This document shows, one piece after another, positions 1 to 4,807 of a stretch of DNA of 7,182 nt. The stretch's first letter is position 1; the number at the start of each line of letters is the position of its first letter. Both the position numbers and the translations under genes were made by a program. The stretch comes from Pseudomonadota bacterium (GTDB taxonomy: Bacteria > Myxococcota > Bradymonadia > UBA4248), in assembly GCA_017629415.1 (NCBI GenBank), contig JAGBXG010000108.1:1-7182 (forward strand), read 5' to 3'. Below the pieces are notes generated by a model. That model did no database searches, was not told the DNA's origin, and saw only the letters and a list, made by a program, of their open reading frames with translations.

Positions 1-254
1 GTGAAACCGCCATGGGAATGGCACTAGGCTGCGCACGCCTGTTCAAAACAGACTGGGCAATCTCTACCACAGGATATGCAGGCCCTGGCGGCGGTGACAG
101 CGCACACCCTGTCGGCACGGTATACATCGCCATCTATTCGCCGCGATGCCAAAAATCCGGAATCTGGAAATTCCGCTTTGAAGGCACTCGAAAAGAAATC
201 ATGAAACAAGCTTCAGAACAAGCGCTGACTCAGCTCAACCTTATGCTGAGTTAA
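1..254 (+). CDS. CinA/PncC family protein (nicotinamide-nucleotide amidase domain), 3' fragment
   Basis: This is the last 83 codons of a gene that begins before the window; bases 1-2 are the end of a codon and the frame is open from the first full codon, reading ETAMGMALG. The glycine-rich stretch GYAGPGGG followed by HPVGTVYIAIY matches the signature of the CinA C-terminal domain (usually GIAGPGGG...PVGTVxIA). In this family the domain deamidates nicotinamide mononucleotide to nicotinate mononucleotide in pyridine-nucleotide salvage. It occurs alone (PncC type) or fused behind an N-terminal CinA domain. The window does not show which form this is, so no symbol is given. The internal ATG at position 12 is not the start, because the family-like sequence continues upstream of it. 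No convincing T-tailed terminator follows directly. An imperfect hairpin at 268-293 and a T run at 317-322 are the only hints. Confidence 0.88.
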   Translation, partial: ETAMGMALGCARLFKTDWAISTTGYAGPGGGDSAHPVGTVYIAIYSPRCQKSGIWKFRFEGTRKEIMKQASEQALTQLNLMLS

Positions 255-353
255 GTCACTTGTAGAAAGCTTGTATTTCCGAACATCCAAGCTACATACG
301 AGCATATCTTGAGCCGTTTTTTGTTAATAAGCTGAAGATAAGAGGTTTCAAAC

Positions 354-503
354 AGGGGGCAAAGCCCCCTGCGGCGCTTTTTGCGCAGCGTATGCCGCTT
401 GCGGCATAGCTCGCAATTGCAAGGCGTATGGAGCCCGTCAGGGCGACATAGCCGAGCGCAAATACGCGCCTACCCCCCATGCGGGGACACCCCGCAACAC
501 CCC
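354..503 (+). repeat. GC-rich multi-hairpin intergenic repeat, copy 1
   Basis: This is a block of nested inverted repeats, matched over about 150 bp by the inverted copy at 5981-6134. Visible stems are AGGGGGC/GCCCCCT (354-360/364-370); an outer stem pairing GGCGCTTTTTGCGC (373-386) with GCGCAAATACGCGCC (456-470), with one bulge and one mismatch; TATGCCGC/GCGGCATA (391-398/401-408); a compound stem with GGC/GCC (423-425/451-453), TATG/CATA (427-430/447-450) and GCCC/GGGC (433-436/441-444); and GCGGGG/CCCCGC (481-486/490-495). Its GC content is far above its flanks. The same-strand neighbours are the cinA-type gene upstream and the rplU promoter downstream. The type of element is unknown: a REP/BIME-like repeat, a non-autonomous mobile element or an RNA structure would all fit. 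Confidence 0.85.
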
Positions 504-504
504 G

Positions 505-550
505 CCGGGGCGTTGCCCCGGACCCCACCAAAGGAGCTAAGCCCCTTTGG
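505..550 (+). repeat. Two extra hairpins attached to repeat copy 1
   Basis: CCGGGG (505-510) pairs with CCCCGG (516-521) around the loop CGTTG. CCAAAGG (528-534) pairs with CCTTTGG (544-550), and the stem extends inward by GC/GC (536-537/541-542) past a mismatch. Both directly follow copy 1 and have no counterpart beside copy 2, so they are either an optional module of the element or a remnant of another one. No T tract follows, so a terminator role is unlikely. Confidence 0.6.
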
Positions 551-617
551 AAACCCACAATACAAAACACTTTTTACCCCCTATAAAACATCAAAATAAG
601 TATTTGGTGAAAAAAAC

Positions 618-647
618 TTGACTTAAATGGCTAGATAAGGCTAGTTT
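618..647 (+). promoter_or_regulatory. Probable sigma70-type promoter of rplU-rpmA
   Basis: TTGACT (618-623) is a good -35 box. The best -10 candidate at 18-bp spacing is TAGTTT (642-647), with CTAGTT at 17 bp as an alternative; both are weak. It is placed about 90-120 bp before rplU, just after the repeat region. The -10 position overlaps the left arm of the first leader hairpin, so either the start point or the hairpin assignment may be off. Confidence 0.4.
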
Positions 648-705
648 GCGCCGTCTTTTCGGGGCGCAAAAAATTTGCGTCTTGATCTTTCTGCCTGCGA
701 GGCAG
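645..705 (+). promoter_or_regulatory. rplU leader with two hairpins, possible autoregulatory element
   Basis: TTTGCGCC (645-652) is perfectly complementary to GGCGCAAA (663-670), and CTGCCT (691-696) to AGGCAG (700-705) around the 3-nt loop GCG. Leaders of ribosomal protein genes are often feedback-regulated, and an L21 leader class is known from low-GC Gram-positive bacteria. I cannot show homology to that class, so a regulatory role is inference from position and pairing. If transcription starts near 654, only the second hairpin would form in the RNA. Confidence 0.4.
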
Positions 706-736
706 GTGTTATTCAGTTTTCGATTGAGGTTTTGAA

Positions 737-1036
737 ATGTACGCTGTGATACGCACAGGTGGAAAACAGTACCGCGTCAGCCAGGACGATGTCCTTCGCG
801 TTGAATCGCTGAAGGCCGATGTCGGCTCCGCTGTTAAATTTGAAGTGCTCGCTATTGGCGAAGGTGAAGATCTTCGCGTTGGCAAGCCGTTGGTTGAAGA
901 TGCAAACGTGACCGGCACAGTCATTCGTCATGCTCGTGCTCGCAAGGTTATCGTTTACAAATTCCGTCCGAAAAACTATTCCCGTAAGAAGGGTCATCGT
1001 CAGGCCTATACGGAAGTCCGCATTTCTATCGCCTAA
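737..1036 (+). CDS. rplU: Large ribosomal subunit protein L21
   Basis: The product is a 99-aa protein of the 50S subunit that contacts 23S rRNA. MYAVIRTGGKQYRV at the N-terminus and KVIVYKFRPKNYSRKKGHRQ near residues 70-90 are characteristic of L21, and the length is typical of the family (about 100 aa). The start is supported by GAGG at 726-729, seven bases before the ATG. rpmA follows after 32 bp with its own ribosome binding site, and the order rplU-rpmA-obgE is common in bacteria, so the first two genes are very likely one transcript. The basic C-terminal half is as expected for an rRNA-binding protein. The gene looks intact, with nothing unusual. Confidence 0.98.
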   Translation: MYAVIRTGGKQYRVSQDDVLRVESLKADVGSAVKFEVLAIGEGEDLRVGKPLVEDANVTGTVIRHARARKVIVYKFRPKNYSRKKGHRQAYTEVRISIA

Positions 1037-1068
1037 TTCGCGCGCGGAAAACGTCAGGAGATTAAACA

Positions 1069-1329
1069 ATGGCTCATAAGAAAGGTCAAGGTTCAAGCCG
1101 TAACGGTCGTGACAGCAACCCCCAATACCGTGGCGTAAAGCTCTACGGTGGACAAGCTTGTCGTGCCGGTAACATCATCGTCCGTCAGCGCGGCACCCAG
1201 GTTCACCCGGGTAAAAACGTCGGCGTCGGCCGCGATTGGACAATCTTCGCTCTCGTCGATGGCACCGTCAGTTTCGAAACTTACGGACGTGGCCTCAAAC
1301 GCGTCAGCGTCATTCCTGCTGAAGTTTAA
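1069..1329 (+). CDS. rpmA: Large ribosomal subunit protein L27
   Basis: This is an 86-aa 50S protein whose N-terminal tail reaches toward the peptidyl-transferase centre in known ribosomes. The sequence starts [16 protein letters not shown] and continues with GVKLYGGQ, the [19 protein letters not shown] core and a TLFALVDG-like segment (TIFALVDG); all are family hallmarks. There is no N-terminal extension, so this is the type that needs no Prp-protease processing, unlike Firmicutes L27. A clear AGGAG (1056-1060) lies 8 bp before the ATG. It is followed by a double hairpin with a T tract, so the ribosomal transcript mostly ends here. Length and all conserved blocks are normal. Confidence 0.98.
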   Translation: MAHKKGQGSSRNGRDSNPQYRGVKLYGGQACRAGNIIVRQRGTQVHPGKNVGVGRDWTIFALVDGTVSFETYGRGLKRVSVIPAEV

Positions 1330-1342
1330 TAACAAAGCAGTT

Positions 1343-1364
1343 TGCGTTCTCATTTGAGAACGCA
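1343..1364 (+). repeat. Perfect inverted repeat after rpmA
   Basis: TGCGTTCTC (1343-1351) and GAGAACGCA (1356-1364) form a 9-bp perfect stem with a 4-nt loop, 13 bp after the rpmA stop. No T tract follows, so it is not a terminator on its own. It may protect the 3' end of the rplU-rpmA mRNA or help the terminator just behind it. Confidence 0.7.
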
Positions 1365-1373
1365 GTTTATGAG

Positions 1374-1430
1374 AACACAAAAGGCGTCGCATATTTTCAC
1401 TGCGATACTTTTTGTGTTTTTTTGTATTTT
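1374..1430 (+). terminator. Intrinsic terminator of rplU-rpmA
   Basis: AACACAAAA (1374-1382) pairs with TTTTGTGTT (1410-1418). The stem continues inward through G-T and G-C pairs to TCGCA/TGCGA (1387-1391/1401-1405) with a 9-nt loop. The right arm runs into TTTTTT and a second T-rich stretch. The long stem plus T tract is a classical Rho-independent signal separating rpmA from obgE. Confidence 0.8.
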
Positions 1431-1488
1431 ATCCAACCCAAGGCTTTAACGTCGGCATCCCCCCGACACTCAGTCACAAGGTCATAAA

Positions 1489-2574
1489 ATGAAATTTGTC
1501 GACGAAATCAAAGTACAAGCAACAGCCGGTAAAGGCGGCGACGGCGCAGCCACATTTCGACGTGAAATGTATGTCCCACAAGGCGGACCTAACGGCGGCG
1601 ACGGCGGAAGAGGCGGCAGCGTCATACTCGTCGGAGATGACGGCTTCAATACCCTCAGCCACCTGCGCTTCAGACGCTTCTTAAAAGCTAAAAATGGCGT
1701 CCCCGGCGGAAAAAATAAAATGAACGGTAAAGCCGGTGACGACTGCATCATCAAAGTTCCCGTAGGCACCCTGATCTTTGACGATAATACCAATGAACTC
1801 GTCGGAGATATCACAAGCCATGGTCAGCGCGTTGTCGTCTGTAAAGGCGGACGCGGCGGACGCGGCAATACCCATTTTGCCACCTCCACACATCGCTCTC
1901 CACATGTCGCCGAACGCGGCAGACGCGGCGAAGATAAAACCCTCCGCCTCGAACTCAAAATGCTCGCCGATATCGGATTACTTGGATTCCCAAGCGTCGG
2001 AAAATCCACGTTTATTTCAACGATTTCTAACGCAAAACCCAAAATCGCCGATTATCCGTTTACAACATTAATTCCAAATCTCGGGGTTGTCACCGTTCAT
2101 GATGAAGTCAGCTTTGTCGTCGCAGATGTCCCCGGACTTATCGTCGGCGCAAGCGAAGGAAAAGGACTCGGACTCGACTTCCTTAAACACCTCGAACGTA
2201 CACGCTTGCTCGTCCACCTCATCGAAGTCACCTACCAACTCGAAGGCGCAGAAACCGACCGCGATCCCCTCGAGGATTTCAAAAAGCTGAATCAAGAACT
2301 CGCTTATTTCAGCGAAGATTTGGCCCAAAAACATCAAATCGTCGTTCTGAACAAATGCGACGAACCTTACGTCGAAACCGAAAAAGATCGACTTCGCGCA
2401 GAATTTGAAAACATGGGCTATGAATTCCATGCCATCAGCTGCCAATCGCATGAAGGTCTCACAGAACTTCTTCACTCTTTAGCCCGTCACTTCAGAGCCG
2501 CAGTTGCCGCCGAAAAAGCCGCCGAAGCTGAAGCCGCTCAAAAAGCTCAATCCAGCGTGAATTTTGAAGATTAA
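1489..2574 (+). CDS. obgE: Obg/CgtA family GTPase
   Basis: The product is a 361-aa ribosome-associated GTPase involved in 50S maturation, stress and growth control. The N-terminal Obg fold (about 1-158) shows its glycine-rich loops (AGKGGDG at 13-19, GGPNGGDGGRGG at 32-43, GGRGGRGN at 120-127). The G domain follows, with G1 GFPSVGKST (166-174), switch I DYPFTTL (188-194), G3 DVPGLI (213-218), G4 NKCD (288-291) and a G5-like ISC at 316-318, where SA is commoner. The tail from about residue 336 is an Ala/Glu/Lys-rich helix (AAVAAEKAAEAEAAQKA) in place of a structured third domain, as is frequent in the family. AAGGT (1478-1482) lies 6 bp before the ATG. A strong terminator separates it from rpmA, so obgE may be partly uncoupled from the ribosomal genes. 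The closest promoter-like sequence I see before it (TTGTAT 1423-1428, TTTAAC 1445-1450) is weak. Confidence 0.97.
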   Translation: MKFVDEIKVQATAGKGGDGAATFRREMYVPQGGPNGGDGGRGGSVILVGDDGFNTLSHLRFRRFLKAKNGVPGGKNKMNGKAGDDCIIKVPVGTLIFDDNTNELVGDITSHGQRVVVCKGGRGGRGNTHFATSTHRSPHVAERGRRGEDKTLRLELKMLADIGLLGFPSVGKSTFISTISNAKPKIADYPFTTLIPNLGVVTVHDEVSFVVADVPGLIVGASEGKGLGLDFLKHLERTRLLVHLIEVTYQLEGAETDRDPLEDFKKLNQELAYFSEDLAQKHQIVVLNKCDEPYVETEKDRLRAEFENMGYEFHAISCQSHEGLTELLHSLARHFRAAVAAEKAAEAEAAQKAQSSVNFED

Positions 2575-2601
2575 ACGTTAAAAAAATTCCACGTCCATAT
2601 T

Positions 2602-2642
2602 AAAAAGGGCAGAAACTCAAACCATGAGTTCTGCCCTTTTTT
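2602..2642. terminator. Bidirectional intrinsic terminator between convergent genes
   Basis: The stem AAAAAGGGCAGAA + CTCA pairs with TGAG + TTCTGCCCTTTTT (one bulged A, 5-nt loop), with A and T runs at its two ends so that it works on either strand. It terminates obgE on + and the 358-aa lipoprotein gene on -. The lipoprotein stop codon (2641-2643) overlaps the T run, so the sharing is very tight. Confidence 0.9.
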
Positions 2643-3717
2643 ATGATGTATGCTTTTCAGCCATGACGATTTGAAATGTGACTTCGGGTGCTGTATCTGC
2701 GCCAAGCATGCACCATCCCTCAACTGTTTGTCCAGGTTCTAGTTTGAGCGGATCGTCATCACGCCATGTTCTCTTCGCTTGCAAAATACAATACTGCGGT
2801 ATGACTTCGTCCGTTTTCATCAGAATATGTTCATAAGTCTTCAAACCGCGATGAGTCAGCGTCAAATGTGCGGCAGTATATCGGCTGTTTCCCGTCAAAG
2901 ACACAGATGTCAGACGATTGAGAACGTACTCCACATCGTTCTCAAACTCCTCAGCAAGACGGTGCTGAATCGTATTGGCAGCTTCAAAATGCGAAGTCAT
3001 TTCATCACAAAGCCCGCGATTCTGCACACAGGCAATGCTGAGCAATTCAAGGGCATCATCGAGTTGCCATGATTCAAGTTTTTTCCAAAAATCAGAGATT
3101 TGAATGGGCGTGGCATAACTGTCAAAGATGTTGGAACGCATGAGATACTGCTTTTTATCATTCTTTGCAGGTTCAACCGTAATCTGAATTGTTCTCGTTT
3201 TGGATGCCCCATTAAAATGTTTATCAAAAGCCGCCTCCCAAGCCTTTTCCATGTCAAGATTTGACATTCCTGACATCATTTGAATGGGAGGCACATTCGG
3301 AACATACGGCAGCGTTTGCTGGAATGTGAACATGATATTTCCAGCACTATCTGTTTGTTTAAAGACAGCATTTATATCGGGTTCACAAACCGTATGATGA
3401 GCAATAAATTTGGCAACCGCTGTCATTTTAGGACGCATTCGTGGCGGAATACGTTTCTCAAGCCGTTTTTGAACAAATTGAATGGCATCGAGTTCTTCCG
3501 ACTTAAGAAGATGCTGATATTCACGCCATAGATGCCAGCTCGGGAATGCACCTCTGCTGTATCGACAGAGCATTTGAGCGTTATCTTGAGCTATCCAGGC
3601 ATCTAACGCGTGATTGGCATTTCCCTCTGACAGAGGCACTGGCTCCTGTTTCTGGCATGAACTCAGACAGAGGCACAAGCCCAAACATATCCACGTTCTT
3701 ATGCCTCTGATTATCAT
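2641..3717 (-). CDS. Predicted lipoprotein of unknown function (358 aa)
   Basis: I do not recognise a family. The start chosen (ATG at 3715-3717) gives a standard lipoprotein signal peptide: MIIRGIR, a hydrophobic Cys/Leu core, then the lipobox LSSC with lipidated C21. Gln at +2 gives no inner-membrane retention signal, so the outer membrane is likely. Residues 35-110 and 155-265 look mostly helical; residues 280-353 alternate like beta strands (YTAAHLTLTHRG, TVEGWCMLGADTAPEVTFQI). The longer open frame upstream (to 3792) would place extra residues before the signal peptide and overlap the preceding gene, so it is rejected. The gene begins 7 bp after the 278-aa lipoprotein stop with only a poor ribosome site (AAGAAA), which suggests one transcript and translational coupling. 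Transcription ends in the shared terminator at 2602-2642. No PPC domain is visible, unlike its two neighbours. Confidence 0.85.
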   Translation of the reverse strand: MIIRGIRTWICLGLCLCLSSCQKQEPVPLSEGNANHALDAWIAQDNAQMLCRYSRGAFPSWHLWREYQHLLKSEELDAIQFVQKRLEKRIPPRMRPKMTAVAKFIAHHTVCEPDINAVFKQTDSAGNIMFTFQQTLPYVPNVPPIQMMSGMSNLDMEKAWEAAFDKHFNGASKTRTIQITVEPAKNDKKQYLMRSNIFDSYATPIQISDFWKKLESWQLDDALELLSIACVQNRGLCDEMTSHFEAANTIQHRLAEEFENDVEYVLNRLTSVSLTGNSRYTAAHLTLTHRGLKTYEHILMKTDEVIPQYCILQAKRTWRDDDPLKLEPGQTVEGWCMLGADTAPEVTFQIVMAEKHTS

Positions 3718-3724
3718 ATTTTTC

Positions 3725-4561
3725 TTACGGCACAACGACATCGACAGTATCATAATGTGCCAATTCTTCTGAAGTTGCACGCACTGTGCCATGGCAAGAT
3801 GTCACTTGGCACTGATAGATATCAACTTTTCGGTTCAGACCGCGCAAAACAGCCTTCGCACCTTTTTGAACTTTGTTTTTGCTTCCAATGCCACTGATTT
3901 TAATATCGCACAGATCACTGCCACGCTGTGTCACAAGCACGACAGTACCTTTGACAGTCTTATCAGTCGGTGAAATTTCATCATCAGATGCTGCGGCTTT
4001 TGGCTTGCAGCATTTTTGACCTGATTTGCACTTATCAGCTGGCACACAGGAGGAACGTCGAGAGGTTTTGGGCGCGTCATCCGTAGGTTCAGCAACGATT
4101 TCAGGCTCCGGCATCGGAGGCGGCGGCACTTCAAAATCTGCTTTCAATGTATAGCTGCTTTTCCCTTCACTGGCACGCACGGCAATGAAATATCTGTCTG
4201 CATTGACATCAAATTTGATGAAATCATAGACATTTTGAGATGTATTGCTGGACAATTCATGAAGTGTTCTTCCGAAACCGTCCATGACAGAGATTTGCAT
4301 TTTCGTTTCAGCAGGTTTGTCGACAAAGATACTGACACCAATCAGTCCTTTTTCAGGTGGAGTAAAATAGAACCAGTCTTCGTGATCGCCTTCGATAGCA
4401 GAGATTTCATCCACTTTATTCGTATTCACCAGAAGCTGTGAAGCAGAATCTCGGGAACCATCGTGCCCAGTATTGGAATTGTATTCGATTTCCTTACTGC
4501 ACGATGCAAAGTTCATCAACGCAGTAACCGCGAGAATGCAGATGAGAGATTTTTTAAACAT
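3725..4561 (-). CDS. Predicted PPC-domain lipoprotein with Cys-rich linker (278 aa)
   Basis: The start at 4561 gives MFKKSLICILAVTALMNFASC, a lipoprotein signal peptide with lipidated C21 and Ser at +2. Residues about 48-144 resemble the bacterial pre-peptidase C-terminal (PPC) beta domain: DEI...GDHEDWFYF, VSIFVDKPAET, ISVMDGFGR, RYFIAVRASEG. A Pro/Glu-rich linker (145-170) is followed by a cysteine cluster (C172, C178, C184, C185). A small beta domain occupies about 203-278, with GTVVLVTQRGS, the turn GIGSKNKVQKGAKAVLRG and a DTVDVVVP end. The protein aligns along its length with the 354-aa lipoprotein upstream, apart from the linker, so the two are paralogues. AGGAG (4570-4574) fixes the start. 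No protease or other catalytic domain is present, so an envelope binding or structural role is only a guess. Confidence 0.88.
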   Translation of the reverse strand: MFKKSLICILAVTALMNFASCSKEIEYNSNTGHDGSRDSASQLLVNTNKVDEISAIEGDHEDWFYFTPPEKGLIGVSIFVDKPAETKMQISVMDGFGRTLHELSSNTSQNVYDFIKFDVNADRYFIAVRASEGKSSYTLKADFEVPPPPMPEPEIVAEPTDDAPKTSRRSSCVPADKCKSGQKCCKPKAAASDDEISPTDKTVKGTVVLVTQRGSDLCDIKISGIGSKNKVQKGAKAVLRGLNRKVDIYQCQVTSCHGTVRATSEELAHYDTVDVVVP

Positions 4562-4569
4562 ATTGCCAA

Positions 4570-4574
4570 CTCCT
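4570..4574 (-). promoter_or_regulatory. Ribosome binding site fixing the 278-aa lipoprotein start
   Basis: AGGAG on the minus strand lies 8 bp before the ATG at 4559-4561. It selects this start over the longer open frame reaching 4750, whose extra residues do not resemble protein and would bury the signal peptide. Confidence 0.85.
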
Positions 4575-4623
4575 GGGAGGAAGATATGGTTAAAAGATGT
4601 TTGAGCATGGGGAGCATTATCAT

Positions 4624-4684
4624 CGTCGGCTCCCTCCACGCGCTCCGACGACTTTGTATAGCACCCTTCTGTAAAGTATTGAAA
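4624..4684 (-). promoter_or_regulatory. Candidate promoter and dyad for the two-gene lipoprotein operon
   Basis: On the minus strand TATACA (4655-4660) is preceded directly by TGC, making an extended -10. TTTCAA (4679-4684) is a moderate -35 at 18 bp. A dyad CGTCGG/CCGACG (4645-4650 and 4624-4629) lies just downstream of the -10, over and behind the expected start point. It could be an operator or a 5' hairpin. The upstream gene's terminator (4749-4782) makes a separate promoter here necessary, which supports the call. Confidence 0.5.
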
Positions 4685-4748
4685 AATACGGATTACGAAA
4701 GAAACATGCCAGTCGGAGAAAACTTTATTTATCTTTGAAATCATGAAC

Positions 4749-4782
4749 AAAAAAAGATCCCGGCATGCCGAAATCTTTTTTT
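4749..4782. terminator. Intrinsic terminator after the 354-aa lipoprotein
   Basis: AAAAAAAGAT (4749-4758) and ATCTTTTTTT (4773-4782) are perfectly complementary and enclose the palindrome CGGCATGCCG (4761-4770). On the minus strand it begins 25 bp after the stop codon at 4808 and ends in a 7-T run. The symmetric A/T flanks would let it act both ways. Confidence 0.85.
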
Positions 4783-4807
4783 GTGGTACTAAAACTTGTT
4801 GTGACTG

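Larger units (their letters stand above)
255..736. other. Non-coding gap between cinA-type gene and rplU
   Basis: This 482-bp stretch holds no gene I can support. In order it contains a weak inverted repeat (AGCTTG 268-273 with CAAGCT 288-293), the GC-rich structured repeat copy 1 (354-503), two further hairpins attached to it (505-521 and 528-550), an AT-rich stretch, and the probable rplU promoter with leader hairpins (618-705). Open frames across the GC-rich part exist on both strands, but they follow the hairpins rather than any protein pattern. Confidence 0.7.

Noticed and set aside
12..254. The ATG at 12 as the true start of an 80-aa protein
   Set aside because: The CinA-like sequence continues in frame upstream of it (ETA before the Met), so the gene is cut by the window edge.
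268..322. Terminator of the cinA-type gene
   Set aside because: The inverted repeat at 268-293 and the T run at 317-322 are too far apart to form a normal intrinsic terminator.
354..503. Integron attC site or insertion sequence
   Set aside because: No attC core sites, no transposase gene and no target-site duplication can be seen around either copy. A non-autonomous mobile element is not excluded.
381..599. 72-aa open frame across repeat copy 1 (and a 92-aa frame on the other strand)
   Set aside because: The frames follow the GC-rich hairpins, lack a proper ribosome binding site, and the matching region of copy 2 has changed by stem-preserving substitutions rather than codon-preserving ones.
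2068..2475. 135-aa frame on the minus strand inside obgE
   Set aside because: It is antisense to the conserved G domain of obgE, and no regulatory signals support it.
3718..3792. Longer N-terminus for the 358-aa lipoprotein
   Set aside because: It would put 25 residues before a complete lipoprotein signal peptide and overlap the preceding gene; no ribosome site supports it.
4562..4750. Longer N-terminus for the 278-aa lipoprotein
   Set aside because: The AGGAG at 4570-4574 and the signal peptide fix the start at 4561; the upstream stretch holds promoter and terminator signals.
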